Shown here: in pieces, positions 30,836-39,285 of the stretch
Position numbering within the stretch: position 1 is the stretch's first letter
How the letters are laid out: each line of letters begins with the position of its first letter
From: a virus
Strand: one strand, 5' to 3'
DNA length: 64,000 nucleotides
IMG/VR virus record: IMGVR_UViG_3300045996_003734
Coordinates: 1 to 64,000 of that record
The notes under the pieces: model-generated
Seen by the model: the letters and a program-made list of their open reading frames with translations, nothing else
Databases searched by the model: none
What the model was told of the DNA's origin: nothing
Program-made: the position numbers and the translations under genes

Positions 30836-31287
30836 TTGCTCACCTCCACGTCACCGCTCGCCGCTTGCACGGCAGACAACTCCAGCTCCGCGGGCACGAG
30901 GCCCTGCGCCTTGAGGCGGTCCAGCAGGTCGCTCTCGATGTTCGCGCGCTTCAGCGCTTCGCGTGCTTCGCGCTCGCTCGCCGCGCGCTTCTCCTCGACT
31001 ACGGCTCGCACGCTCTCGTGCGGCTCGAGCTCGACGCTGAACTCCGAGACCACGCCGGGCTCGAACGACTCGACAATCTTGCCGCCGCCCTTCTTTTCGA
31101 CCGTGCGTTCCCACGGCTCGAGCGAGCGCACAACGAGGTCGAGCTTCCCGCCTTCCTTGGGGATGACCGCCTCGACCTGGCGTCGCGCGACCTCCACCGC
31201 GTGAGTAGCGTCGATGGCGCTGATCTCGAAATCCTGCTCGGGCAACCCGAGAGCGGCTTCGCCGCGGACCTCCACCTGGAACTTCAT
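30832..31287 (-). CDS. Hypothetical tail-region protein
   Basis: 151 residues. N-terminal MKFQVEVRGEAALGLPEQDFEISAIDATHAVEVARRQVEAVIPK resembles small alpha/beta domains. The C-terminal half is charged coiled coil (ESVRAVVEEKRAASEREAREALKRANIESDLLDRLKAQGLV). Function unknown. Confidence 0.5.
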   Translation of the reverse strand: MKFQVEVRGEAALGLPEQDFEISAIDATHAVEVARRQVEAVIPKEGGKLDLVVRSLEPWERTVEKKGGGKIVESFEPGVVSEFSVELEPHESVRAVVEEKRAASEREAREALKRANIESDLLDRLKAQGLVPAELELSAVQAASGDVEVSK

Positions 31288-31338
31288 AGGCTTTCTTCCT
31301 TCGCAAACCGCCGCCTGCGGCCCGCCTTGGACGCGCGC

Positions 31339-31653
31339 CTATGGGGTCGGGTACTGGACGACGTGGAGCTTGAAGAGCCGGCAGCGTCGTGACCCAGGCT
31401 CGATCCGCGGCTCGATGAGGTAGGCGCCCGGCTGGGCGGTCTCTTCGCCAGCTGAGTCGAACGTGTGCAAGGCCGCCAGCGAGCGCTCGGTTAGGTCCGC
31501 GACCGTGGTCGGCCACGTCGTCGTCGTGCGGTCCGGACGCGTCACGTGCAGCACGACGTCCGTGACGGTGCGCATGTCGAGCCCCGTCGAGCCCGGCGTC
31601 AGGATGAGCCGCAGCGACTCCGGTGCCCGCGCCCCCTGGAGCAGCGTGGTCAT
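31339..31653 (-). CDS. Hypothetical late protein
   Basis: 104 residues, beta-rich (ESLRLILTPGSTGLDMRTVTDVVLHVTRPDRTTTTWPTTVADLTERSLAALHTFDSAGEETAQPGAYLIEPRIE). The pattern recalls BppU-like N-terminal or Ig-like baseplate/fibre modules, where T-DVV-V-RPDG... strands are common. Coupled by ATGA to the membrane protein upstream. Confidence 0.5.
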   Translation of the reverse strand: MTTLLQGARAPESLRLILTPGSTGLDMRTVTDVVLHVTRPDRTTTTWPTTVADLTERSLAALHTFDSAGEETAQPGAYLIEPRIEPGSRRCRLFKLHVVQYPTP

Positions 31654-32114
31654 CGCCTCCCCGGGTTCTCGGCCACGGACTCAGCCGCGACTCGCCCGAC
31701 GCACGCGCCACGCTCGGCGCCGTCGCGGAGCTCACGGCAGATGTCCAGCCTGCGGTCGAACTCGCTGCGCTGGATCACGGTCTGGGTGGGCGGCGGGGCC
31801 GGAGTGGTGATCCGCACCATGAAGCCTGCGAAGCCACCGGAGCCCAACATGCCCAGCAGGACCTTGACCGTCGTGGACGCCGCGAAGGCCTTGGCTTTCT
31901 TGGCGAGCAGCTCGAACTCAGTCAGGCGTTGGTCTAGCCCGAGGACGGCCCCCTCGAGCTTGCCGAGGCGCTCACCGAGCTTTTGCTCGACGGCGATCGC
32001 GACCCGCTCGGCTTGGTGGGCGGCTCGGACGGCGCGCTCGAAGTCGTCCCCTTGGTCTTCGGAAGCCATGGGAAGGCGCTGGCCTGGGATACCGGGAGCG
32101 TTCGGAGGTGCCAT
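31650..32114 (-). CDS. Single-pass membrane protein with coiled coil (lysis cassette)
   Basis: 154 residues. A coiled coil (FERAVRAAHQAERVAIAVEQKLGERLGKLEGAVLGLDQRLTEFELLAKKAKAF) precedes one transmembrane segment (TTVKVLLGMLGSGGFAGFMV) and a C-terminal ~50-residue tail with two Cys. It is next to the endolysin and another membrane gene. It could be an inner-membrane spanin, a holin or an antiholin; topology alone does not decide. Confidence 0.5.
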   Translation of the reverse strand: MAPPNAPGIPGQRLPMASEDQGDDFERAVRAAHQAERVAIAVEQKLGERLGKLEGAVLGLDQRLTEFELLAKKAKAFAASTTVKVLLGMLGSGGFAGFMVRITTPAPPPTQTVIQRSEFDRRLDICRELRDGAERGACVGRVAAESVAENPGRR

Positions 32115-32118
32115 GACG

Positions 32119-32385
32119 TCACTTGGCCGCAGCGGCGATCGCGCAAACGAAGCTCACTAGAGCGGCTGCCACGCCGATCAGGGCCGGCAGCCACCGCTCC
32201 TGACGCATGGTCCGCACTTCCTGCTTCAGGGCTTTGTGTTCCTGGAACATCTGCAGACTGATGTCATGGGAGCGCTCGGCGTAGACCTTCGTCTGTCGGG
32301 CCTCGTCCTCCGTGCGTGTGCACGACGCCAGAATCAGATCGAGGGTGTCTTTTCGGTCGGTCGGCGTCTTGTCGTCATCGCTCAT
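32119..32385 (-). CDS. Tail-anchored small membrane protein, holin-type candidate
   Basis: 88 residues from the ATG at 32385, overlapping the endolysin end by 11 bases. A hydrophilic N-terminus with heptad-like helix (DISLQMFQEHKALKQEVRTMRQE) leads into one C-terminal membrane helix (WLPALIGVAAALVSFVCAIAAAA). This is the architecture of hemolysin-XhlA-like lysis accessory proteins. Adjacent to the endolysin, so part of the lysis cassette. Confidence 0.6.
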   Translation of the reverse strand: MSDDDKTPTDRKDTLDLILASCTRTEDEARQTKVYAERSHDISLQMFQEHKALKQEVRTMRQERWLPALIGVAAALVSFVCAIAAAAK

Positions 32386-33238
32386 TGGCGTAGGGCTCCG
32401 AATCGGGGGCGAGCTCGCTGGGGTCGGTGTCGCTCGCAGCCTGGGACGCGAGACGCGCGTGCTCGCGCAGGTTCGCGCCAGCCATCCCGACAGCGTTCTG
32501 GATGTGCTCCCAGTGGCTCGCCTGGAGGTGCTCCAGCAAGTCCTCCAAACCGTCGTCGCTATCCTTGGACGCAGGCGGAAGCGTGCTGTTGACCACCGGC
32601 TCCACGGCGCCGATGAGCGGCAGCTCGCCAAGCAGGCGGTTCTGGTCGAGCACGGGGGCCTTGGAGTCGTAACCGCCGGGGCCGTTCGGGTCGTACGGCG
32701 CGACGCGGTGCTGCCAGATGGTGGCTTCCTTGCCGCCTGGGGTCGCGGGCTTGGCCGCGCCCGTGTAGTGCGCAACCCAGAGCGGGCGGTCGAGCAGCCA
32801 CGCTGGCTTGCCGAGCATCCCGAACTCGCGCTGCGTGATGTACACGAGCGCATCGCCGTACTCCGCCACCAGCTCGTCGAGGATGTGCTTCACGCCGTCC
32901 TGCCACGCGGGCGAGACGTGAGCGCCCGGTTTGGGCATCGGGTCGGCCTCAACGTCGAGCGCCGGCACGATGTCCCCTGCCCCGATGTTGGCGAGCCGCA
33001 GCTGCTCACGAAAGACGGCGAGCTGGTCAGCGGCGTCCTGGCTTGGGCGGAAGAAGTGGTAGAGGCCGACCTTGAGCCCGACGGCGCGAGCCCGCTTCAC
33101 GTGCTCGGCCGTGACGCGGTCCTTCATCAGGCCGTAGCTGCCGCGAACGATGCAGAAGCTCGAGCTCTGGGCGAAGGTCCCCCACGCGAGCGAGGCCGGG
33201 TGCTGGTGGTGCGACACGTCGACGCCGTAGTTCTTCAC
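32375..33238 (-). CDS. Endolysin, GH25-family muramidase
   Basis: 287 residues. GVDVSHHQ at the start (Asp7), PALDVEAD with Asp95 and Glu97 (the DxE catalytic pair), then ALVYITQREF and PLWVAHYTGAAKP...IWQHRVAPYDPNGPGGYDSKAPVLDQN follow the glycoside hydrolase 25 barrel. It would cleave the NAM-NAG bond of peptidoglycan. Residues ~215-287 are an acidic helical C-terminal tail without a recognised wall-binding domain. No signal peptide, so release needs a holin. It overlaps neighbours at both ends. Confidence 0.9.
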   Translation of the reverse strand: MKNYGVDVSHHQHPASLAWGTFAQSSSFCIVRGSYGLMKDRVTAEHVKRARAVGLKVGLYHFFRPSQDAADQLAVFREQLRLANIGAGDIVPALDVEADPMPKPGAHVSPAWQDGVKHILDELVAEYGDALVYITQREFGMLGKPAWLLDRPLWVAHYTGAAKPATPGGKEATIWQHRVAPYDPNGPGGYDSKAPVLDQNRLLGELPLIGAVEPVVNSTLPPASKDSDDGLEDLLEHLQASHWEHIQNAVGMAGANLREHARLASQAASDTDPSELAPDSEPYANER

Positions 33239-33738
33239 GCCGCGGAGTCCTTCCCGGTGAGCTTCTCGATCTGCCCCGCGAGCCAGCGCTCGAAGGATTT
33301 CGGGTCTCGCCGGCAGCGCTCGAGCGTGGCCTGGACCTCGACCAGCACAGCGAAGCGGACGCCCGAGTGCTCGTGCTGCTTGCGCTCCTGAAGCGCTGCT
33401 CGACGGTCCAGCGGCGCCGGCTCGATGCCCGCCTTACGCACCGTGGCGCGGGCGCTGTAGACCTTCGCGTTGCCGCGGCAGCGCGAGCAGGTCTTGAGCG
33501 CGTCGTCGTCGCGCTCGCCGCCGCACTTGCACCGGCCCTCGCGAGCGTACTGCGCACGGCGCTCGGCCAGCTGGAGGCGGGCGTGGGTGCGCGCCGCCAG
33601 CTGCGAGGCCGCGGCTGCGGTCTTGGCAGCGAAGAAGAACACGCCTCCCTTGGCGTCGCCCTTGCTCGCCACCGGCCTGCAGTCGGTGACCTTGCCCGCG
33701 CCGTCGACGGTGACGCGGAACCAGCTCCTGGTTTTCAT
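33235..33738 (-). CDS. Zinc-ribbon protein in lysis region
   Basis: 167 residues from the ATG at 33738 (TGATG). A helix-rich basic stretch (ASQLAARTHARLQLAERRAQYAREG) is followed by CKCGGERDDDALKTCSRCRG (four-Cys zinc ribbon) and a helical C-terminus. Function unknown; similar small zinc proteins often bind RNA or DNA. Confidence 0.5.
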   Translation of the reverse strand: MKTRSWFRVTVDGAGKVTDCRPVASKGDAKGGVFFFAAKTAAAASQLAARTHARLQLAERRAQYAREGRCKCGGERDDDALKTCSRCRGNAKVYSARATVRKAGIEPAPLDRRAALQERKQHEHSGVRFAVLVEVQATLERCRRDPKSFERWLAGQIEKLTGKDSAA

Positions 33739-33944
33739 CAGACGCCGCTTCCCGGCACCTTGCCGCCGCCCAGATCGGGGCGACGGTAGGCCTGTTTGGA
33801 CGCCGCCATCACGGTCGCCTTCTCGACTGCGGATGCCGGGTCGCGGTGGCTGAGCAGCGCGTTGATGAGCGCCTCCAGCGCGGACTCGCCTACCCTTTTC
33901 GCGAGCTCCACGGTCGCAAGCTCGAGCGGCTCCGGAAGCTTCAC
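33738..33944 (-). CDS. Small hypothetical helical protein
   Basis: 68 residues from GTG at 33944 in a GTGA overlap (an ATG at 33965 is an alternative). Helical (LATVELAKRVGESALEALINALLSHRDPASAVEKATVMAASKQAYR). Unknown; supported by coupling on both sides. Confidence 0.45.
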   Translation of the reverse strand: MKLPEPLELATVELAKRVGESALEALINALLSHRDPASAVEKATVMAASKQAYRRPDLGGGKVPGSGV

Positions 33945-34582
33945 TTGCACCGCTCCTCGACCCAACGATCACACTCCGCGACGATGGCCTTGCAGCCGGG
34001 AGTCGCGTCGCATTTGTCGTCGGGCAGGTTCGGGAACTTCGACTGCCGGCGCGCCGCGCACTTGGTGTTGTGAAGGGCTAGCGGCCCCGTCGCGTAGTCT
34101 TCGGTGGAGCAGGGCTCCGCGTCTGGACGGCAAGCCACCGCGCACAGCGCCGCCAACCCGAACAGCACCAAGCTCAGCATGTGCAGCACCAAGAGCGTCG
34201 GAGGCTTCATCCTGCCGACCTCCCCGCGGTAGGGCACCCAAGGCACGGCCTTCAGCACCTCGTGCGCCAGCGCTGCGAGCGCGCCGAAGACGGCGCCCTT
34301 GATGGTGGCGCTCACGTCGCCGCCCGTGCTGAGCGCGAGCGTCGTCATGCCGAGGAGCGTGCCCGGCAAGGCCTGCCAGAACTTGCTCAGCACCAGCAGA
34401 ACCGGCGCGGCATCGATTACCGGCACCGGCACGACGCTGGCGAACGCCTCCCACGCACGGGGGAAGAGCTTCCGGAACGCATAGACCACCACGAGCACAG
34501 CCAGCACCAGCAGAGCGCGAGGCACCGCCGGGTCGACGTTTACGGACAGCCACGCGACGGCGGCCTTGAGCTGCGAGAGCAT
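33941..34582 (-). CDS. Membrane protein with Cys-rich C-terminus and internal start
   Basis: 213 residues. Hydrophobic segments occur at ~22-38 (RALLVLAVLVVVYAF), ~55-75 and ~130-150. After the last one comes a Cys-rich exterior tail (CRPDAEPCSTEDYATGPL...KCAARRQSKF...CDATPGCKAIVAECDRWVEERC). An in-frame ATG at 34210 has a strong GGGGAGG eight bases upstream. It would give an 89-residue secreted or lipoprotein-like product (MKPPTLLVLHMLSLVLFGLAALCAVAC...), so the locus may produce a full-length membrane protein and a short secreted form. Near the lysis genes, so a spanin- or holin-related role is possible. Confidence 0.5.
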   Translation of the reverse strand: MLSQLKAAVAWLSVNVDPAVPRALLVLAVLVVVYAFRKLFPRAWEAFASVVPVPVIDAAPVLLVLSKFWQALPGTLLGMTTLALSTGGDVSATIKGAVFGALAALAHEVLKAVPWVPYRGEVGRMKPPTLLVLHMLSLVLFGLAALCAVACRPDAEPCSTEDYATGPLALHNTKCAARRQSKFPNLPDDKCDATPGCKAIVAECDRWVEERCK

Positions 34583-34616
34583 GCGCCAGCGTGGCGGCGC
34601 GGCGCCGGCCTGACCC

Positions 34617-34976
34617 CTAGACGGGCTTCGGCGCCTCGAGCATCTCGCCCTCGACGGTGAGGTTGAGCGAGCCCCACCAGCGGTTGTGCGCCACCTCGCG
34701 CAGCGTCACCACGAACGGCCCGCCCTCCTGCGGCGTGAAGATGATCGCGCTCGGCGCTGCCTTCGTGTACTCGCGGCGCACGTAGCTCTGCGCGCTCGGC
34801 CCCTGCACCTCGAGCACGAGCGGCAGCATGACGCCCTCCGGCAGAGCCCGCTTGTAGCTCACGGTGAGCAGCAGCGGTCGACCGGCAGCTACCTTGGCGC
34901 CGAGCTCCACCGCCAAGTCGAAGCGCTTGTCGCGGACGTAGGCCGGCGACAGCTCGTCGATGGTCCGTTCAGCCAT
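34617..34976 (-). CDS. Hypothetical tail-region protein
   Basis: 119 residues, beta-rich with an Ig-like pattern (RPLLLTVSYKRALPEGVMLPLVLEVQGPSAQSYVRREYTKAAPSAIIFTPQEGGPFVVTLREVAHNRWWGSLNLTVEGE). Overlaps the preceding gene by 8 bases. Perhaps a fibre-assembly or decoration factor; no family recognised. Confidence 0.5.
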   Translation of the reverse strand: MAERTIDELSPAYVRDKRFDLAVELGAKVAAGRPLLLTVSYKRALPEGVMLPLVLEVQGPSAQSYVRREYTKAAPSAIIFTPQEGGPFVVTLREVAHNRWWGSLNLTVEGEMLEAPKPV

Positions 34977-35349
34977 TGCCCACGTCCAGCTCGATGTGCT
35001 CGTTTCCGCCGTCGGGGCGGCGGATCCGGATGGTGTGGTGCCCGACGCGGTCGGCAGTAAACGTCACTCGGGACGAGTACCCGAGCGGATGCTCGAGCTT
35101 CGCGGCGGGAGCGTTGGGCGCCTCGGTCACCGCGGCCACGAAGAGTCGACCGCCGAGCGCCGCATCCGCGGGCCCTACCACGCCACCCACCACCGCCTGG
35201 AGCACCACGGGCACTCCGACGGTCGCGACGTAGCGCTTCATGGGGCGCCCCGCGCGCGCGTTCAGGCGGCTGGGCCGCGCCGAGGTGGCGGGGTCCAGCC
35301 AATCGCTAACGATGACGCCGCTGGTCACGCGAACGGTGAAGTCGGCCAC
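34969..35349 (-). CDS. Hypothetical tail-region protein
   Basis: 126 residues, beta-rich (KRYVATVGVPVVLQAVVGGVVGPADAALGGRLFVAAVTEAPN..., RVTFTADRVGHHTIRIRRPDGGNEHIELDVGNG). It has a similar overall style to the next protein, so the two may be related Ig-like domains. It directly abuts the beta-propeller fibre gene. Confidence 0.5.
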   Translation of the reverse strand: MADFTVRVTSGVIVSDWLDPATSARPSRLNARAGRPMKRYVATVGVPVVLQAVVGGVVGPADAALGGRLFVAAVTEAPNAPAAKLEHPLGYSSRVTFTADRVGHHTIRIRRPDGGNEHIELDVGNG

Positions 35350-36465
35350 CTAGAAGCCCGAGCCGATCGTGAGGTAGGTGGAGACGTCGTCTCCGTACAG
35401 CAGCTGCCGACCGTTCGCCGCCAGCATGGCGTCCGCCGAAGCCGGGAAGAATCCCGCAGCGAACTTCCACGACGCGCCCGCGTCCTGGCTGTAGAGCATC
35501 ATGTTCCCGGACACGAAGCTCGAGCTGACGAAGACGTAGACGGTGCGACCGAACGCGACGGCCATCGTGTCCAAGCCCAAGCTGAAGGTGCCGCTGTTCG
35601 GCGGCAGCGTGAAGGCCTGATTGGTCCAAGTGATGCCGTCGGTCGACACCGCCACCGCAACCATTCCCGCACCGCCGCCCTCGCCGATCGCGACGTACTT
35701 CTCGAGCTGCGGAATGTAGACGACGTTGGTCCAGGCCTGCGAGGAGGGGAGCGTCCGCTCGAGCCAGTTGATGCCGTCCACGGAGTGGATGAGCTTGTTC
35801 GTGGTTGCGCTCGAGGTGATCACGATCCCGCCGCTCGAGCCGTTGACCGGGCCGACGGCCATGCTGATGCGCGGGTTGTTGTTCGGGACCGTCCGCGAGG
35901 TGAAGGTGAGCGCGTCCGCTGATGTCTCGACGACGCCGGTACCCTCGTGGCCCGCGACCCAGAGCCCGAGTTGCGCGACCCACTTCAGGCACGCCACGGC
36001 CGTCGTGTTCGTCTGCGAGCTCACCGTGGTGGCCATCGTGGACGTGAAGCACGTGGGGAACCGCACATACTTCTTGTTGCTCGAGGCTCCGGGAAGGCCA
36101 CCGACAAGCCCGACCCCAGCCGTTGGATTGAAGTCGGCTGCGCGTTTCCGCGCTCTGAGCGCGCTGATAGACGCAGTGTTGATGATGGTTAGAGCGCCCG
36201 AGCTACCGAGCAGCACCCGAGCGCGTGGGTTGGCGCCGTTTACGTCGACGGTCACCCACACGTCCGAGACGGAGTTGTAGAACGCCGCGAGTCCCGGCGC
36301 GGCTTGCGGCGGCCCCCAGTTTTTGAACGCCGCGACGTCGGTCCACACGGCGCCGTCCGCGGCTTGCGCCTGCTGCTCGTCCAGCTTGTTCAGGTCGCTG
36401 TGCGTGGGGACCTGGTTGTTCACGACGCCACCCGGCCAAACCAACGAAAACGGCCACTTTGCCAT
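35350..36465 (-). CDS. Tail fibre/receptor protein with Asp-box beta-propeller
   Basis: 371 residues from the ATG at 36465 (TGATG). A short N-terminal attachment part (MAKWPFSLVWPGGVVNNQVPTHSDLNKLDEQQAQAADGAVWTDVAAFKNW) is followed by repeats with Asp-box-like turns: SVDGINWLER, STDGITWTNQ and SQDAGASWKF. These mark a sialidase-like beta-propeller, widely used for carbohydrate binding. Located directly after the gp48-type baseplate gene, the usual place of the main tail fibre. No catalytic residues could be assigned. Confidence 0.65.
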   Translation of the reverse strand: MAKWPFSLVWPGGVVNNQVPTHSDLNKLDEQQAQAADGAVWTDVAAFKNWGPPQAAPGLAAFYNSVSDVWVTVDVNGANPRARVLLGSSGALTIINTASISALRARKRAADFNPTAGVGLVGGLPGASSNKKYVRFPTCFTSTMATTVSSQTNTTAVACLKWVAQLGLWVAGHEGTGVVETSADALTFTSRTVPNNNPRISMAVGPVNGSSGGIVITSSATTNKLIHSVDGINWLERTLPSSQAWTNVVYIPQLEKYVAIGEGGGAGMVAVAVSTDGITWTNQAFTLPPNSGTFSLGLDTMAVAFGRTVYVFVSSSFVSGNMMLYSQDAGASWKFAAGFFPASADAMLAANGRQLLYGDDVSTYLTIGSGF

Positions 36466-37193
36466 CAGCCTACTCCTCCAAATCCAATCGGGGTGACGCC
36501 CACATGCCACCGCCCAGGGGTTGCGTCGGCGCCGCTATCGACGGCGATCGAAAAGTCACTAGTGGTCGGCAGCGCGTCGCGCAGCACGGCTCGCGCGCGT
36601 TCCACGATCGCGAGCTCAGCGCTCGTGAGCGGCCCCGTGTGCCCGACAGCGAAAAGCACGCGCACGACCTGGTCCGACGAGTACGCCGGGCACTGCACGT
36701 GGCCTCGCTCGAGCACGAAGGGCGGCTCCTCGAGATCCGTCGCGAGCGGACCGAACACCCGCCCGTCTTGCACGGTGGCCGCCTGCTCGTGCGGAGACTC
36801 GATGATCGAGAACCGCGGGTCCACAGCGTCCAGGCGCTCTGCGAGGGTGGGCGTGTCGCTCGCAGCGCGCTTCGTCCACGCCTCGGTAACCACCACCCGA
36901 CGCTGCGCCTCGGTGGCGTTCGTCTCCGGGATGATGCCGAGGATGCGCTCGTAATAGGTCAGCAGGTCCGTCGCGAGGTGCGGGAAGGCCTGCAGTAGAG
37001 CGCGCCGGCAGTGGCTCGCTCCTGCAGCCAGCCCCTTCGCCTCGGAGCGCCGCCACAGTCCTTCAATTCCGCGGTCGTTGGGTGCGCTGCCACCCTCCCC
37101 GACCGCTTGGCGCAGCGTCTCGTACGCGCGCTGCGTCGGCGTAGGCCCGCCGCCGACGCGAAACGGCAGCGGGTTGTTGCTGCCCAACGGCAT
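36465..37193 (-). CDS. Baseplate/tail protein, Mu gp48-like position (YmfQ/DUF2313 type)
   Basis: 242 residues from the ATG at 37193, overlapping the previous stop. RRALLQAFPHLATDLLTYYERILGIIPETNATEAQRRVVVTEAWTKRAASDTPTLAERLDAVDPRFSI fits the family in which a fixed helix (LLTYYERILGI, then E-AQRR-V) introduces the domain. C-terminal HVQCPAYSSDQVVRVLFAVG...LTSAELAIVERARAVLRDALP. It links baseplate J to the fibre in Mu-like tails. Confidence 0.6.
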   Translation of the reverse strand: MPLGSNNPLPFRVGGGPTPTQRAYETLRQAVGEGGSAPNDRGIEGLWRRSEAKGLAAGASHCRRALLQAFPHLATDLLTYYERILGIIPETNATEAQRRVVVTEAWTKRAASDTPTLAERLDAVDPRFSIIESPHEQAATVQDGRVFGPLATDLEEPPFVLERGHVQCPAYSSDQVVRVLFAVGHTGPLTSAELAIVERARAVLRDALPTTSDFSIAVDSGADATPGRWHVGVTPIGFGGVG

Positions 37194-37687
37194 CAGAACA
37201 CCTCGAGCCAGAACGGATGGTCGACGCCCGTGCCCGCGGCGTCCCACAAGCGCACGTTGATCAAGAGCGGGTTGCCGGCATCGCGCCACGCGTGCGCCTC
37301 GATGCGCTGCGAGAACGAACTCAGGTCGCGGTGGCAGGTCACCCGCGCCGCGAACAGGACCGTCGCAATGTCGACGCTCTCCTGGTCCTTGTAACTTGCG
37401 GCGAAAGTATAGGTGTACGCGCCGGCGCCGCTGCGCGCGAGCTCAGGGTGAAGCTGCGCGTTCTCGGGGTTCCACGCCTCGGCCTGGTGAGCGATCTGGA
37501 AGGCGCCTCCCGAGTACGTGGCGATCACCGACGAGCGCGGGACGACAAGGTTCATGCCGGAGACGGCCTGGAAGGCCGCCTCGAACTGCCGCGCACCGAT
37601 GTCCGTCTCCGGGTTTTCGACCGGGATGGTGTCCACGAACTTGGGACCGAGCAGGCTGCGGAGGAAGCGTCGCGGGAAGCTGGACAT
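37193..37687 (-). CDS. Baseplate-region protein, unknown
   Basis: 164 residues. ENPETDIGARQFEAAFQAVSGMNLVVPRSSVIATYSGGAFQIAHQAEAWNPENAQLHPELARSGAGAYTYTFAASYKDQE is followed by a beta-rich C-terminus. Sits between baseplate J and the gp48-like gene with single-base overlaps, so almost certainly a virion or assembly protein; family not recognised. Confidence 0.55.
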   Translation of the reverse strand: MSSFPRRFLRSLLGPKFVDTIPVENPETDIGARQFEAAFQAVSGMNLVVPRSSVIATYSGGAFQIAHQAEAWNPENAQLHPELARSGAGAYTYTFAASYKDQESVDIATVLFAARVTCHRDLSSFSQRIEAHAWRDAGNPLLINVRLWDAAGTGVDHPFWLEVF

Positions 37688-39285
37688 CAGATCTCGTAGA
37701 GGCCGACGTGCCCGCAGACGAGCATGTTGGGGCCGAGCATGAGGTTGGTCGGATAGGTCGGGATGGTTTGCGAAATGTCCGCGAGCTCGCCGTCCGCGGA
37801 CGAGCCGCCCAGCGCCTCGATGACCCGCGTGGCGAGCACCGCGCCCGCGCGGAAGGGTTGCTCCTCGACAGCGCCGGGGAAGCGTCCGCCGCGCCCGCCG
37901 CGCACGTCCTCGTCGAGGTCGAACAGCTCGCCCGGACCGAGGCCGTCGAAGTAAGCGGTGATAGCGTTCTGCACGAGCGCGGCGCGCGTGTCCTTCAGCG
38001 CGGGGCTGATGCGCTGCCCGACCTGGACTCCGCCATCAGGCTGGGCCGTCAGCTGAACGCGAAAGACCGAGCCGCCTAGGTCGGTGACGGTGTCGACGCT
38101 AAGCGGAAGGAAGCGGGACTGGTCACGGCTCCACAGCATCATCTGGGGAGCGCTGGCTCCGCTGAGCGCTGCGCCAGGGAGCTGAGCCGGCAGCGTCGCA
38201 TCCGCTGGGCACGAGATCGTGAAGTCCGTGTGGCTCGTCCAACCGACCACGCGCGGCGTAGTCGCGTGGTACGAGGGGAAGGGACGCGCATCAACGAAGC
38301 CCGCCGCGCTGCCCTTCTGCAGGCTCATGCGGAGGGCCACGTCGCAGTACTCGGGGTTCCAGCCGGTGACCACGACGAACGCACGCGAGGGGAAGACCGG
38401 CGAGAGCGGCGGCGTGAGGTAAGCGATCGCCGTCGCGAGCGTGCCGGGGCTAGGCTGACGACCGAGCGGCCCCGCCGTCACCCGCTTCTGGGTGATGCTT
38501 ACCAGCGTCGACCCGGCGTAGAACGCACACGGGTAGACGAAGCCTTCGCTGATTGCGTTCGACGCAGCGCGCGCCCACGCCCGAACGTGGGCGTCGTTGC
38601 CGCCACCAGGTCGGTGGCGAATGATGCCGGCGATGCGCGCAGCTTGTTCGGCGTCCGTCTCGCGGTCCGTTCCGCCGGAAAAGTCCTGAGCGACGGTCGC
38701 TTGCGGCCCCATGTTTGGGTCGCGCGAGATCCAGGTGAGCTGTGCTCCCGCGTTCGGGTTCGTCCCGATGCCCACGCCAACGCACTGCATCGTCACCTGC
38801 AGAACGCCCGTTCCGCCGACGACGCCGCCCGTGATCACCTGGTAGACGTTGCCCGCGCCGTCACGTGCCTTATACGCGCTCGCGTCCCCGAGCGTGGTCG
38901 AGCTGAGCACGATGGTCCCCGGCACTGCAGGCACGTTCACCGGCCCGCTGCCGCCGGTGGCGTCCAGCTTCTTCTCGCCCCAAAGGCGAGCGTGGTAGCC
39001 CTCGAGCCACTTCGTCGAAGCGCGCTCGAGCCGAATCTGGTCTGCTAACCAGAGCGCTTTGCGCTGCTCGCTCTGCCCGTAATCGTCGATGGCTTGCGCG
39101 GCGACGTACCAACGCGAACGCGGCTGCGTTGCTCGCTGGATTTCGTCGAACGTGAAGGGCTGGCCGGTCTCGGGATTGTTGAGAGAACGAAGACCCTCCC
39201 GGAAGTTCGCGAGCACCACGCGGTCGCGAATGTGCCCGACTGGCACGATCGCGAATTCCCGGTCGACGGGCGTACCCAACGGCAT
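37687..39285 (-). CDS. Baseplate wedge protein J (Mu gp47-like)
   Basis: 532 residues. Recognisable from GTNPNAGAQLTWISRDPNMGPQATVAQDFSGGTDRETDAEQAARIAGIIRHRPGGGNDAHVRAWARAASNAISEGFVYP, which is the baseplate J core (a transition segment with alternating 'G-D-ETD-E-R-R' pattern). It forms the wedge ring around the spike. The N-terminal ~120 residues are an extension with several charged helices; the C-terminus is near VEEQPFRAGAVLATRVIEALGG. Gene order gp46-gp47-gp48 is as in Mu. Confidence 0.85.
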   Translation of the reverse strand: MPLGTPVDREFAIVPVGHIRDRVVLANFREGLRSLNNPETGQPFTFDEIQRATQPRSRWYVAAQAIDDYGQSEQRKALWLADQIRLERASTKWLEGYHARLWGEKKLDATGGSGPVNVPAVPGTIVLSSTTLGDASAYKARDGAGNVYQVITGGVVGGTGVLQVTMQCVGVGIGTNPNAGAQLTWISRDPNMGPQATVAQDFSGGTDRETDAEQAARIAGIIRHRPGGGNDAHVRAWARAASNAISEGFVYPCAFYAGSTLVSITQKRVTAGPLGRQPSPGTLATAIAYLTPPLSPVFPSRAFVVVTGWNPEYCDVALRMSLQKGSAAGFVDARPFPSYHATTPRVVGWTSHTDFTISCPADATLPAQLPGAALSGASAPQMMLWSRDQSRFLPLSVDTVTDLGGSVFRVQLTAQPDGGVQVGQRISPALKDTRAALVQNAITAYFDGLGPGELFDLDEDVRGGRGGRFPGAVEEQPFRAGAVLATRVIEALGGSSADGELADISQTIPTYPTNLMLGPNMLVCGHVGLYEI

